Positions 7,430 to 15,987 are shown, numbered from the stretch's first letter. The stretch is DNA of 64,000 nucleotides from Paenibacillus xylaniclasticus (GCF_004001065.1 NZ_BIML01000026.1:1-64000); one strand, 5' to 3'. The notes: generated by a model not told the origin, from the letters alone. Numbers and translations are program-made.

Positions 7430-8325
7430 TAGAAATATCCCTCCCGTTTGCGCCGCTCCATGCTGCCTGCCGCTTCCTTATCGATAACGCGGCTTGTTCG
7501 TTCGGAGGTTGTTGCGGACAGCGTCTCTGCAATAACCTCATCCAGCGTATCAGCCTCCGACTCAATCCCGCCGGTGAGAGGGTAACAGCCTAACGTACGG
7601 AAACGTACCTTCTTCATCTCGGGAGTTTCTCCCGGCATCAGCCGCATACGGCTGTCATCTACCATGATAATATTGCCATCGCGATAAACTACCGGACGCT
7701 CAGCGGCAAAATACAGCGGGACGATCTCAATATTCTCGCGTTTAATATATTGCCATATATCCTTCTCCGTCCAGTTGGAGATCGGAAATACGCGCATGCT
7801 CTCGCCCTTTTGGATACGGGTGTTATAGAGCTTCCACATCTCAGGACGCTGGTTTTTAGGGTCCCATGTATGCTGTTCATTCCGGAATGAGAAGATACGC
7901 TCCTTAGCACGGGACTTCTCCTCGTCACGCCGTCCGCCTCCGAAAGCGGCGGTGAACTGATATTTCGTCAGCGCTTCTTTGAGCGCCTGTGTCTTCATAA
8001 TGTCCGTATATGCTGAACCGTGATCGAATGGATTGATGCCCTGAGCGATAGCAGCTTCGTTGCGATGAACGATAAGGTCGACGCCAAGCTCTTGCGTTTT
8101 ACGGTTACAGAACTCATTCATTTCGCGGAATTTCCAACCCGTATCGATTCGAAGCAGCGGAAATGGCGGCTTCTCCGGGTAAAAAGCTTTCAGAGCGAGA
8201 TGAAGCATGACCGATGAATCTTTACCTATCGAATAAAGCATAACCGGGCGCTCACATTCTGCAGCAACCTCCCGGAAAATGTAGATCGCTTCTGCCTCAA
8301 GCTTATCCAAGTGTGTCAGCGACAA
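7429..8325 (-). CDS. cysD: Sulfate adenylyltransferase subunit 2 (CysD)
   Basis: A 298-residue PP-loop ATP pyrophosphatase family enzyme, the catalytic subunit that adenylates sulfate to APS. The PP motif SIGKDSS lies at 32-38, with the family-typical [15 protein letters not shown] and [12 protein letters not shown] segments and the C-terminal [12 protein letters not shown] at 8325 is chosen as start: AGGAG lies 8-9 nt upstream, while the GTG at 8334 overlaps that site. The length matches E. coli CysD (302). It is the first gene of a cysDN pair, divergent from a LacI-type regulator. CysDN-type enzymes are less usual in Bacillales than the single-chain Sat, so gain by transfer is possible. Confidence 0.92.
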   Translation of the reverse strand: MSLTHLDKLEAEAIYIFREVAAECERPVMLYSIGKDSSVMLHLALKAFYPEKPPFPLLRIDTGWKFREMNEFCNRKTQELGVDLIVHRNEAAIAQGINPFDHGSAYTDIMKTQALKEALTKYQFTAAFGGGRRDEEKSRAKERIFSFRNEQHTWDPKNQRPEMWKLYNTRIQKGESMRVFPISNWTEKDIWQYIKRENIEIVPLYFAAERPVVYRDGNIIMVDDSRMRLMPGETPEMKKVRFRTLGCYPLTGGIESEADTLDEVIAETLSATTSERTSRVIDKEAAGSMERRKREGYF

Positions 8326-8477
8326 GTGTATCACTCCTGTATGGCTAAGTTTAATCGCAGCTGACTACGATATAGCGATGTGATAATATCATTCCTTCGA
8401 CATAGCCAACCCAAAATCAGCACAATGTTGATCTAAGTATATGTTTTTTCGATTTGAAAGACTAGCATTGATTACGC

Positions 8478-8526
8478 AAACGTTTTACTTGAATTTATCG
8501 AAAAATTGCGTTCCATTTGCGCAAAT
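8478..8526. promoter_or_regulatory. Candidate operators between cysD and the LacI-type gene
   Basis: The 267-bp divergent spacer holds the palindrome AAACGTTT (8478-8485), a CG-centred core typical of LacI-family operators, and the perfect 12-bp palindrome ATTTGCGCAAAT (8515-8526). Three more TTGCG/CGCAA half-site-like words lie nearby. Both palindromes are within about 120 bp of the regulator start and 150-200 bp from cysD. Binding is inferred from position and symmetry. The rest of the spacer shows no convincing promoter to me. Confidence 0.4.
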
Positions 8527-8592
8527 CCACTTCTTTTTTGCGTTAAAACAAGCTATCATACTCAGTAAACATGCACACATGGGGGATGTCTG

Positions 8593-9615
8593 ATGACTTT
8601 AAAGCAGATCGCCAATATGGCAGGTGTATCCATTTCAACGGTATCGCGCATTTTAAATTCCCCTGACAATAGCTTTGCAACGAAAGAAGTTCGCGACAAG
8701 GTGTGGAGGTTTGCAAGAGAAATCGGCTATGTACCGAATCAGAATGCCAGAGAGCTCAAGCTTGGTAAACGAATCTCCCGCAAATCGTCCCCTCCTTCCA
8801 TCTCTTGCATATTGGGACGCACCAGACAACTAGATGACGATCCTTTCTTTGCGCAGATGTCGCGTGCGATCGAACAGCAAGCGCTGGATTTGGGCTATGC
8901 CGTTCGTCATTCTTATTCGCTCTTCGATATTGAGACCGATACACTGCTTGATCAGATCGAAGCATCGCATACGGACGGCGCTATTATATTAGGTCGCTTC
9001 AGTAACGACAGCATGAGCTTCCTTGAGAAGCATTATAAGAGCCTGGTCTATGTAGGACGAAACTTCATCTCTGCTAGCTGTGATCAGGTCATTTGTGACG
9101 GGTATGAGGCTACGCAAATTGCAATGATGCACTTGATTGAGCATGGACACCAACGAATCGGATATATTGGAGAGACGAAGAATGAGGTTAGGTATGAAGC
9201 CTACTGCGATATCATTCGCAAATACGGGCTGGAATACTCAGAGAAATGGGTGAGTAACTGCCCGCAGAACGGTCCTGGCGGTTATCAGGGGGCTGATGCA
9301 CTTCTGGCGAAGGCCTCTACACTCCCGACTGCCGTATTTTGCGCAACCGACATTGCTGCCATAGCCGCGTTAAGACGATTCTCGGAAGCAAAAATTAAAG
9401 TTCCTGAGCAGCTGTCGATTATTAGCATGGACAATATCGAGCTCTCCGGCTATGTCTCTCCAATGCTGACGACTGTAGGAATGCCAATAATCGAAATGGG
9501 AAATTGGGCCGTTCAGCTCTTAATTAATCGGCTTAGCAAGCGTCACCAGCTGCCGGCCAAAGTGCTGCTGCCCAACAAGCTGATTATTCGAGAAAGCGTT
9601 GCAGCTCGAAATTAA
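8593..9615 (+). CDS. LacI-family transcriptional regulator
   Basis: A 340-residue LacI/GalR-type regulator. Residues 1-22 (MTLKQIANMAGVSISTVSRI) are the helix-turn-helix, followed by the hinge-like region near 45-62 and a periplasmic-binding-protein fold for an effector (about 70-340), with the usual IEHGHQRIGYIG segment and the Asp of SMDNIELS. Compared with typical members there are a few extra residues after the recognition helix (SPDNSFATKEV). It is alone between cysD and cysH and divergent from cysDN. LacI regulators normally sense sugars or nucleosides; whether this one controls the cys genes is unknown. It ends convergently with cysH. Confidence 0.85.
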   Translation: MTLKQIANMAGVSISTVSRILNSPDNSFATKEVRDKVWRFAREIGYVPNQNARELKLGKRISRKSSPPSISCILGRTRQLDDDPFFAQMSRAIEQQALDLGYAVRHSYSLFDIETDTLLDQIEASHTDGAIILGRFSNDSMSFLEKHYKSLVYVGRNFISASCDQVICDGYEATQIAMMHLIEHGHQRIGYIGETKNEVRYEAYCDIIRKYGLEYSEKWVSNCPQNGPGGYQGADALLAKASTLPTAVFCATDIAAIAALRRFSEAKIKVPEQLSIISMDNIELSGYVSPMLTTVGMPIIEMGNWAVQLLINRLSKRHQLPAKVLLPNKLIIRESVAARN

Positions 9616-9648
9616 TGAAAAATTTTGATGGAAAGGCAGTAAAAATAA

Positions 9649-9690
9649 TTCGGCCGTGCGAAGCACCTGATGGCGCTTTGCACGGCCGAA
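9649..9690 (-). terminator. Terminator of cysH, shared with the LacI-type gene
   Basis: Inverted repeat TTCGGCCGTGC (9649-9659) and GCACGGCCGAA (9680-9690), perfect over 11 bp. On the minus strand it is followed by TTATTTTTA, a good T tract for cysH; the plus-strand side is weaker. Confidence 0.8.
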
Positions 9691-9708
9691 AGTCTTATCC
9701 GAAGCTTA

Positions 9709-10404
9709 TTATTTGTGCAGACCACACTCTGTTTTCTCGTTGCCCGACCAGCGGCCCGCACGCGGGTCTTCGCCTGGCATGACAGGACGCGTGCAATGCT
9801 CGCAGCCTATCGACGGGTAATGTTGATCATGCAGCTTGTTGTAAGGGACATTGTTCGCACGAATGTAATTCCACACGTCCTCACTCGTCCAGCTGGCAAG
9901 CGGATTGAATTTCATGAGACCGAACTTGTAGTCGTACTCAATCTTCTTCGCGTTCGCGCGAGTAGGCGCTTGATCGCGGCGAATACCTGTAATCCAGCAC
10001 TCATACTTGCTCAATATTTGCGTCAGCGGCTGAACCTTCCGAATGTTGCAGCATTGGTTCGGGTCGCTTTTCCACAGCTCTTCACCATATTGTGCCGCTT
10101 GCTCCTCCGGAGTAATGGCTGGCTTCACTTGCACATAACGAATATTCGGATAACGCGCTGCAAGCGCATCGCGGGTTTCAAGTGTTTCTTTGAAGTGGAA
10201 GTCCGTATCCAGATAGAAAATATCGATATTCGGGTTTATCTTTTGGATCATATCGACGAGCACCACGTCTTCAGCGCCGAAGCTGCATGCGAACGTGATG
10301 TTCGGGAACGTTTCAATTGCGTACTGAATGATCGCTTCCGGTGATGCATGTTCTAGCTCTTCAGCCTTCTGAGCAGCCAGTGCTTCCTTTTCTAACAAGT
10401 TCAT
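9709..10404 (-). CDS. cysH: Adenylyl-sulfate reductase, CysH (4Fe-4S type)
   Basis: A 231-residue PAPS/APS reductase family protein (PP-loop fold) that reduces activated sulfate to sulfite with thioredoxin. It has the SFGAEDVVL nucleotide-site segment (41-49), the cluster cysteines CC (118-119) and CxxC (201-204), and the catalytic ECGLH Cys at 227. The CC...CxxC set marks 4Fe-4S enzymes that use APS directly, as B. subtilis CysH does; this fits the lack of a cysC gene here. It has its own consensus promoter and terminator, so it is a separate unit from cysDN. CGGAGG precedes the ATG by 8 nt. Confidence 0.92.
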   Translation of the reverse strand: MNLLEKEALAAQKAEELEHASPEAIIQYAIETFPNITFACSFGAEDVVLVDMIQKINPNIDIFYLDTDFHFKETLETRDALAARYPNIRYVQVKPAITPEEQAAQYGEELWKSDPNQCCNIRKVQPLTQILSKYECWITGIRRDQAPTRANAKKIEYDYKFGLMKFNPLASWTSEDVWNYIRANNVPYNKLHDQHYPSIGCEHCTRPVMPGEDPRAGRWSGNEKTECGLHK

Positions 10405-10457
10405 ATTATAGACCTCCGTACCTTATTCATTCCAAGTAAAATGCTAGGTGTTACTCG

Positions 10458-10486
10458 ATTATACGTCTTCACATTCATTTATTCAA
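10458..10486 (-). promoter_or_regulatory. Sigma-A promoter of cysH
   Basis: Minus strand: -35 TTGAAT (10481-10486), 17-bp spacer, -10 TATAAT (10458-10463). The predicted start leaves a leader of about 45 nt, with no room for a riboswitch. Confidence 0.75.
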
Positions 10487-10560
10487 TGTATTAAATTTGT
10501 TTCCACGCATAGTAGCGCTTGGAATTACCCGCTGCTGCAGTCAGACTGTCCTTTAAATGC

Positions 10561-10602
10561 AAAAATGCCTCTTCCGAGCACGGTGTGCAAAGAAGAGGCA
10601 TT
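10561..10602 (-). terminator. Terminator of the rplM-rpsI operon
   Basis: Perfect 11-bp stem AATGCCTCTTC (10564-10574) and GAAGAGGCATT (10592-10602). The minus-strand transcript continues with a run of U. It lies 10 nt after the rpsI stop. Confidence 0.9.
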
Positions 10603-10612
10603 GATGAAAAAA

Positions 10613-11005
10613 TTAACGTTTCGAGAATTGTGGAGCGCGACGTGCAGCCTTGAGACCGTATTTCTTACGTTCTTTCATGCGTGGGTCACGCGTCAGGAAT
10701 CCTGCACGTTTCAGAGATGCACGGAACTCTGGGTCTGCTTTCAGCAGAGCGCGGGAGATACCGTGGCGGATAGCGCCTGCTTGACCAGAGATACCGCCGC
10801 CGTTAGCGATGACGATAACGTCGTACTTGTTCGTCGTATCCGTCAGCGTAAGCGGTTGTTTTACGATCAATTTCAGCGTTTCCAGACCGAAATATTCGTT
10901 CAGGTCGCGTTTGTTAATAGTGATTCGTCCTTCACCCGGCACGAGACGAACGCGTGCTACGGAGTGTTTACGACGACCGGTTCCATAGTATTGAACTTGT
11001 GCCAT
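10613..11005 (-). CDS. rpsI: 30S ribosomal protein S9
   Basis: The 130-residue S9 protein of the small-subunit head, whose C-terminal tail (ending QFSKR) reaches the P-site tRNA anticodon stem-loop. The full family length is present, including [16 protein letters not shown] at the start and the basic C-terminal half. It is 18 nt downstream of rplM and cotranscribed with it. An intrinsic terminator follows, so the sulfate genes beyond are separate. Confidence 0.98.
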   Translation of the reverse strand: MAQVQYYGTGRRKHSVARVRLVPGEGRITINKRDLNEYFGLETLKLIVKQPLTLTDTTNKYDVIVIANGGGISGQAGAIRHGISRALLKADPEFRASLKRAGFLTRDPRMKERKKYGLKAARRAPQFSKR

Positions 11006-11023
11006 GAAACTGTCCTCCTTTTA

Positions 11024-11461
11024 TTAACCGCGAAGCTCGTACACTTCAGGGTTTTGTGCTTGATGCGGATGGTTCGGACCTGCATATACGTTAAGTTTCG
11101 TTCTCAGCTTGTCGCCAAGACGGTTCTTAGGAAGCATGCCGTGAATAGCCGCTTCGATAACGCGCTCTGGATGCTTGTTCAGCATTTCTTGAGCGGAGAT
11201 CACTTTCAAGCCGCCTGGATACAGCGAGTGACGATAGTAGTTTTTGTTTTGGAGCTTTTTGCCCGTCAGGTGCACTTTCTCAGCGTTGATGATGACCACG
11301 AAGTCACCCGTATCAACGTGAGGCGTAAATTGTGGTTTGTGTTTGCCGCGGATCAGGGCAGCTGCTTCGCTGGCCAGACGACCCAACGTTTTGCCTTCCG
11401 CATCGATTACATACCATTTGCGCTCGACTTCGTTAGGCTTTGCCATAAAGGTTGTACGCAT
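11024..11461 (-). CDS. rplM: 50S ribosomal protein L13
   Basis: The 145-residue L13 protein, an early assembly protein of the large subunit. The sequence has the family start MRTT...[16 protein letters not shown] and the conserved GMLPKNRLG segment near 113. AAGGAGG lies 7 nt before the ATG. It is the first gene of the rplM-rpsI pair, with its own promoter in the 230-nt spacer after truA. Confidence 0.98.
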   Translation of the reverse strand: MRTTFMAKPNEVERKWYVIDAEGKTLGRLASEAAALIRGKHKPQFTPHVDTGDFVVIINAEKVHLTGKKLQNKNYYRHSLYPGGLKVISAQEMLNKHPERVIEAAIHGMLPKNRLGDKLRTKLNVYAGPNHPHQAQNPEVYELRG

Positions 11462-11691
11462 GGGTGTTCCTCCTTAAATTGATTCAGCAATCCATTTATA
11501 ATGAAACGTTCGGTTGCGTTTCACGCATTCAATTTCTTCGTTAATGTTGCGTTCAATGTTACAGTTGGTTGGACATTTCTAATCGGGGCTGTGGGATAGC
11601 CATTAAAAATGCACAAGTAATATACTACTATAAATAATGGGCTTTAGCAAGAGGTTTTACCTGTAAAATGGCGTTAAATTGCATAATCCCA
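11462..11691 (-). promoter_or_regulatory. rplM promoter and leader region
   Basis: Minus strand: a TTGCTA -35 at about 11648-11653, 17-bp spacer, and TAGTAT -10 at about 11625-11630, leaving a leader of about 155 nt before rplM. Other Bacillales carry an autoregulatory L13 leader RNA at this place. I cannot confirm its fold by eye, but the length and position are compatible. It is a moderate promoter match. Confidence 0.4.
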
Positions 11692-12483
11692 TTAACCGTT
11701 CAACCCATCTGCTGCCGGAGCAGCCAGACGGCATTCCTCCGGCGGATATTCTACGCTCCACAACACTAAGCCGTGCGCCATTGCAGTGGGTCCGGAGCGC
11801 GTCCGATCCTTAGCAGCAAGCATAGATGGTATATCATCCGGTGAAATTTTACCCTCGCCTACCCACATCAACGTGCCCGCGATTATGCGGACCATATTAT
11901 AAAGGAAGCCACTTCCTGTTACGAACAGATGAAGCAAATGTCCTTCCTCTACAATACGCGTCTCAAAAATGGTACGAACATGGCTCGGCTGCGTCGATTG
12001 AATCGACGTAAACGTCGTAAAGTCATGTTCGCCAACCAAATGCGAGAATGCTTCACGCATCGCCGCTACATCAAGACGAGTCGGGTGATGGAAGGCATAA
12101 TGGCGTCCGAATACATCCGGGAACTTACTCCGATCGATCGTATAACGATACGTCTTGCGCTTCGCGGAATGACGAGCGTGGAATGTCTCAGGCGCTTCCC
12201 ACGCCTCCAATACGACGATATCGTCCGGCAGACGCGTATTAATCGCAAGCGCCCAACGTTCCGCAGGAATACGCGATTCCGTATGAAAGTTAAACACCTG
12301 GCCGCGTGCATGAACACCGGCATCCGTACGTCCGGACCCAATAATGCGCAGCTGCTCGCCGGTCAGCGTCTTTATCGCCGCCTCTATCACGTCTTGGATC
12401 GTATTGCCGCTCGGCTGCGATTGAAAGCCGCTGTATGTCGTTCCGTCATAGCTGACGACCATTACGATGTTTCGAGTCACCAT
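11692..12483 (-). CDS. truA: tRNA pseudouridine(38-40) synthase TruA
   Basis: A 263-residue TruA that makes pseudouridine at positions 38-40 in tRNA anticodon arms. The catalytic Asp is D54 in GSGRTDAGVHA. GGGGAGG is 5-6 nt before the ATG at 12483. In B. subtilis truA is the last gene of rplQ-ecfA1-ecfA2-ecfT-truA; here the ECF genes are missing and an 843-nt spacer separates it from rplQ, with hairpins that should stop readthrough, so it probably has its own promoter in that spacer. Confidence 0.96.
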   Translation of the reverse strand: MVTRNIVMVVSYDGTTYSGFQSQPSGNTIQDVIEAAIKTLTGEQLRIIGSGRTDAGVHARGQVFNFHTESRIPAERWALAINTRLPDDIVVLEAWEAPETFHARHSAKRKTYRYTIDRSKFPDVFGRHYAFHHPTRLDVAAMREAFSHLVGEHDFTTFTSIQSTQPSHVRTIFETRIVEEGHLLHLFVTGSGFLYNMVRIIAGTLMWVGEGKISPDDIPSMLAAKDRTRSGPTAMAHGLVLWSVEYPPEECRLAAPAADGLNG

Positions 12484-12500
12484 GTTTACCTCCCCATTTC

Positions 12501-12754
12501 CGACACCCTCAGGGATTCGACACCCTCCTAAATCCTCCCTCTGCCAGAGGGAGGACCCTAGAGAGCTCCCGCCCTCTGGACTCCGGAAGAACTCACCTAA
12601 CCACTACCCAACGCCCCCGCCGCTTTACGTCCCTTACGGAACAACGCTCCCTATGGATCTCTCTAGCCCCTATCGAACGTTCGCATCCCGATTCGATTCT
12701 TCGAAGCCGCCGAGTACTATAAGCCGCTTTCGTCCCTTACAGGACACGCTCCCC
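12501..12754. repeat. Dispersed repeat element, copy A
   Basis: The first of two copies in the window. In order it holds a hairpin (12534-12554, CCTCCCTC arms), the word GCCCTCTGGACTCCG (12571-12585), then two copies of a CCGCTT...GTCCCTTAC...GGAC...CGCTCC hairpin (12620-12650 and 12724-12752). The same parts with nearly the same distances occur at 62898-63129. It also starts with a direct repeat of CGACACCCTC. It lies just upstream of the truA ribosome-binding site. Nothing in it looks coding. Confidence 0.7.
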
Positions 12755-12826
12755 GTCTGCGTTCTTCCCCTTTAGCGCGCACGCGCGCTGTAAGCCAATG
12801 GAGAACAAAAAACACAAAGGTCCTCA

Positions 12827-13002
12827 CTATCCACAGCATTCGCAGAGCGCTATCCCCAAATCCACATGCTTCCCCACAGTTTCCACAGACAATACACGGT
12901 TATGTGTGGTTAGTTGTTCTATCCACAAGTGAACAAGTGCCATAAACGCATGAAATCCACATGTGGATTGTTGGTCTGTGCGTTTCATGCTCCTGTGGAT
13001 AG
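12827..13002. other. Cluster of DnaA-box-like sequences with nested inverted repeats
   Basis: Three copies of CTATCCACA, one mismatch from the DnaA box TTATCCACA, lie at 12827-12835 (+), 12919-12927 (+) and 12994-13002 (-). Weaker two-mismatch words lie at 12858, 12879, 12904, 12954 and 12962. The boxes at 12919 and 12994 form the outer arms of a nested symmetry: GCATGAAA/TTTCATGC inside, and the perfect 16-bp palindrome AATCCACATGTGGATT (12955-12970) at the centre of the left half. The spacer holds no gene. A DnaA-binding or other protein-binding site is inferred. Confidence 0.45.
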
Positions 13003-13035
13003 GCTGACAATGTGGCTGCAAAAGGCCCGAAAATA

Positions 13036-13062
13036 CCGGCTCAGTATTAGAGCCGGCTTTTT
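13036..13062 (+). terminator. Plus-strand rho-independent terminator with no gene upstream
   Basis: Stem CCGGCTC (13036-13042), 7-nt loop, GAGCCGG (13050-13056), then CTTTTT on the plus strand. Both flanking genes are on the minus strand, so either an unrecognised plus-strand RNA ends here or it acts as a backup for rplQ transcription in the other direction, where the T tract is poorer. Confidence 0.55.
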
Positions 13063-13132
13063 CGATTATATCAAATGGAACGCGGGAGGTGCATGGAGAG
13101 CTGCGATAGGTTCGCGAGTTTACGTCCGACTT

Positions 13133-13184
13133 TTGAAGTGATGTTCCCGTCCTATTGAAATTGTTCCAAGGAACATCACTTCAA
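13133..13184. repeat. Perfect 15-bp inverted repeat
   Basis: TTGAAGTGATGTTCC (13133-13147) and GGAACATCACTTCAA (13170-13184) are perfect complements with a 22-nt loop. No T tract follows on either strand, so it is not a classical terminator. It lies in the rplQ-truA spacer, beyond the rplQ terminator. Confidence 0.7.
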
Positions 13185-13211
13185 CGGGAGGCGCGGGCCT
13201 GTCGCATGCTC

Positions 13212-13261
13212 GGAATGCGCGGGCGCAGCCGTTCAGTCGAAACCACGTGCCCGCGCGTTCC
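13212..13261. repeat. GC-rich 13-bp inverted repeat
   Basis: GGAATGCGCGGGC (13212-13224) and GCCCGCGCGTTCC (13249-13261) pair with a single mismatch around a 24-nt loop. It lies about 10 nt past the T tract of the rplQ terminator in the transcription direction. Function unknown. Confidence 0.6.
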
Positions 13262-13271
13262 ATAACACGCC

Positions 13272-13306
13272 AAGAAAAAAAGGTGGCCGCGAGGGTCCAC
13301 CCTTTC
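13272..13306 (-). terminator. Terminator after rplQ
   Basis: Minus-strand hairpin with GGTGG/CCACC core (13297-13301 pairing with 13282-13286), extended by A-T pairs, followed by eight consecutive T on the minus strand. It ends the S10-spc-alpha transcription unit about 25 nt after the rplQ stop. Confidence 0.85.
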
Positions 13307-13326
13307 TCATCCGATCATCCGGTCGA

Positions 13327-13692
13327 TTACGCGCGATCTACCAGTTCCAGATACACCATTGGTGCTGAATCACCGCGGCGCGGTCCCAGTTTCAGAATCC
13401 GCGTGTATCCGCCCGCACGTTCCGAGTAACGGGTGGCCAGTTCGGAGAACAGCTTTTGGATTGCGTCTTGTTCGCCGTCAATCGTTTCACGACGTACGAA
13501 AGCTGCCACTTGGCGACGAGCGTGAAGATCACCTTTTTTCGCCTTCGTGATAAGCTTCTCAGCGATCGAACGAACCTCTTTCGCTTTCGCTTCCGTCGTT
13601 TGGATGCGCTCATACAGGAACAGATCCGTTACGAGGTCGCGAAACAGCGCTTTACGCGCGCTCGCATCACGGCCCAACTTTTGGTATGCCAT
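13327..13692 (-). CDS. rplQ: 50S ribosomal protein L17
   Basis: The 121-residue L17, near the exit tunnel of the large subunit. It has the full-length bacterial form starting [20 protein letters not shown] and ending in the conserved [14 protein letters not shown]. It is 43 nt downstream of rpoA and is the last gene of the long ribosomal operon, followed by a clear terminator. Confidence 0.98.
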   Translation of the reverse strand: MAYQKLGRDASARKALFRDLVTDLFLYERIQTTEAKAKEVRSIAEKLITKAKKGDLHARRQVAAFVRRETIDGEQDAIQKLFSELATRYSERAGGYTRILKLGPRRGDSAPMVYLELVDRA

Positions 13693-13735
13693 CGATTTCT
13701 CCTCCTTCTGCTAGATTGCCTTTTACATGTATGCT

Positions 13736-14680
13736 CTACTCTTCCATGCGGAGGCCCAAACCGAGTTCTTCAAGCTTCTCTTGAACTTCCTCCAAAGATT
13801 TGCGACCAAGGTTGCGCACCTTCATCATGTCTTCTTCGGTTTTCGTAATCAGCTCTTGCACGGTATTGATGCCTGCACGTTTCAAGCAGTTGTAAGAACG
13901 AACGGAAAGATCCAGTTCCTCGATCGTCATCTCGAGTACTTTCTCTTTCTTATCTTCTTCTTTCTCGACCATGATTTCCGCGTCTTTGGCTTCATCGGTC
14001 AATCCGACGAACAGGTCCAAATGCTCGGTCAAAATTTTAGCGCCGAGGCTTACCGCCTCTTCCGGTCGAATACTTCCATCAGTCCAAACCTCTAAGGTGA
14101 GCTTGTCATAGTTGGTTACTTGGCCGACACGAGTATTTTCTACGCTGTAATTGACACGGGTAATGGGCGTGTAAATCGAATCAATGGGAATTACGCCAAT
14201 CGGTTGATCTTCTTTCTTATTCCGATCCGCAGGGACGTACCCGCGTCCCCTATTGGCGAATACCCGCATATGGAGCCGCGCACCGGAGGCTAAGGTCGCG
14301 ATATGAAGATCGGGATTCAAAATCTCAACATCGCTGTCCGCGCGAATGTCGCCCGCCGTTACGTTCCCTTCACCTTCTGCGTCGATTTCCAGCACCTTTT
14401 CTTCATCGGAGTGGATTTTCAACGACAGGCCTTTCAGGTTCAATATGATCTCGGTAACGTCCTCGATCACTCCGGGAACCGTAGAAAATTCATGAAGCAC
14501 ACCATCGATTTGTACCGAGGTAACAGCTGCGCCTGGCAGCGACGACAGCAAAATTCGGCGAAGCGAATTGCCCAGCGTCGTACCATAACCGCGTTCCAGC
14601 GGCTCGACGACAAAACGTCCGTATGTGCCATTATCATTGAGCTCTACGGTTTCGATTTTCGGTTTTTCGATCTCAATCAC
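13736..14680 (-). CDS. rpoA: DNA-directed RNA polymerase subunit alpha
   Basis: The 314-residue alpha subunit that nucleates RNA polymerase assembly. The N-terminal dimerisation domain (about 1-230) contains the [20 protein letters not shown] segment; an acidic, Lys/Glu-rich linker follows; the C-terminal domain (about 248-314), which binds UP elements and activators, has [16 protein letters not shown] and [11 protein letters not shown]. The start is a GTG at 14680 with GGAGGG 8 nt upstream. It lies between rpsK (128-nt gap) and rplQ, as in all Bacillales. Confidence 0.98.
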   Translation of the reverse strand: MIEIEKPKIETVELNDNGTYGRFVVEPLERGYGTTLGNSLRRILLSSLPGAAVTSVQIDGVLHEFSTVPGVIEDVTEIILNLKGLSLKIHSDEEKVLEIDAEGEGNVTAGDIRADSDVEILNPDLHIATLASGARLHMRVFANRGRGYVPADRNKKEDQPIGVIPIDSIYTPITRVNYSVENTRVGQVTNYDKLTLEVWTDGSIRPEEAVSLGAKILTEHLDLFVGLTDEAKDAEIMVEKEEDKKEKVLEMTIEELDLSVRSYNCLKRAGINTVQELITKTEEDMMKVRNLGRKSLEEVQEKLEELGLGLRMEE

Positions 14681-14808
14681 TAGTAGTACCCTCCTTCAAA
14701 ACGTCGCTCCGTTCACCGTACGTATTCAGTCGAATCTTGTAGTATGCCAAACCTTCACAACCATTATTCACAAGTTGCTGTAATTTGATACCACAGCGAG
14801 GAGCTGAA

Positions 14809-15204
14809 TTATACGCGGCGACGTTTTGGTGGACGGCAACCGTTGTGCGGAACAGGCGTTACGTCTTTAATCAGGTTAACTTCGAGACCAGCAGCTTGCA
14901 GGGAGCGGATTGCCGCTTCGCGGCCAGCACCTGGTCCTTTAACCATAACTTCGACAACTTTCATGCCATGCTCCATTGCAGCTTTGGCAGCTGTTTCAGC
15001 AGCCATTTGTGCTGCGAAAGGCGTGCTTTTACGGGAACCTTTGAAGCCGAGGTTACCGGAGCTTGCCCAAGAGATTGCATTGCCGTGCGGATCCGTGATC
15101 GTTACGATCGTGTTGTTGAACGTCGAGCGGATGTGCGCTACGCCGGAATCAACGTTTTTACGGTCGCGGCGTTTAGTACGTACGACTTTTTTAGGTTTAG
15201 CCAT
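14809..15204 (-). CDS. rpsK: 30S ribosomal protein S11
   Basis: The 131-residue S11 of the 30S platform, near the E site. Family segments [16 protein letters not shown] and [14 protein letters not shown] are present, with the basic tail ending PPKRRRV. It follows rpsM by 19 nt in the alpha operon. Confidence 0.98.
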   Translation of the reverse strand: MAKPKKVVRTKRRDRKNVDSGVAHIRSTFNNTIVTITDPHGNAISWASSGNLGFKGSRKSTPFAAQMAAETAAKAAMEHGMKVVEVMVKGPGAGREAAIRSLQAAGLEVNLIKDVTPVPHNGCRPPKRRRV

Positions 15205-15223
15205 TGTCTGTTATCCTCCCTTC

Positions 15224-15592
15224 TTATTTCTTCTTATTCGCTACAGTACGACGAGGACCTTTACGCGTACGAGCATTCGTTTTCGTACGTTGACCGCGAA
15301 CTGGCAGTCCACGACGATGACGAACACCACGGTAGCAGCCGATTTCGATCAGACGTTTAATGTTAAGCGAAATTTCACGACGGAGGTCGCCTTCCACTTT
15401 AACCGTTTTGTCGATCGTTTCACGAAGACGGCTTACTTCGTCTTCCGTCAGATCACGAACGCGAGTATTTGCGTTAACGTTAGTCGCTGCAAGAATCTTC
15501 TTAGCCGTCGTTTGGCCAATACCGAAGATATATTGAAGCGCGATCTCAACGCGTTTGTCACGCGGCAAGTCAACACCAGCAATACGTGCCAT
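15224..15592 (-). CDS. rpsM: 30S ribosomal protein S13
   Basis: The 122-residue S13 of the 30S head, which contacts the P-site tRNA and bridges to the 50S subunit. It starts [14 protein letters not shown] and has the basic C-terminal [19 protein letters not shown] segment. It is 22 nt after rpmJ. Confidence 0.98.
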   Translation of the reverse strand: MARIAGVDLPRDKRVEIALQYIFGIGQTTAKKILAATNVNANTRVRDLTEDEVSRLRETIDKTVKVEGDLRREISLNIKRLIEIGCYRGVRHRRGLPVRGQRTKTNARTRKGPRRTVANKKK

Positions 15593-15614
15593 ATGCCTTG
15601 TTCCCCTCCTTTAA

Positions 15615-15985
<371 letters not shown>

Positions 15986-15987
15986 CG

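Noticed and set aside
12914-13141. Plus-strand open frame in the rplQ-truA spacer
   Set aside because: It runs through the DnaA-like boxes and a terminator hairpin, has no ribosome site and no protein-like conservation.
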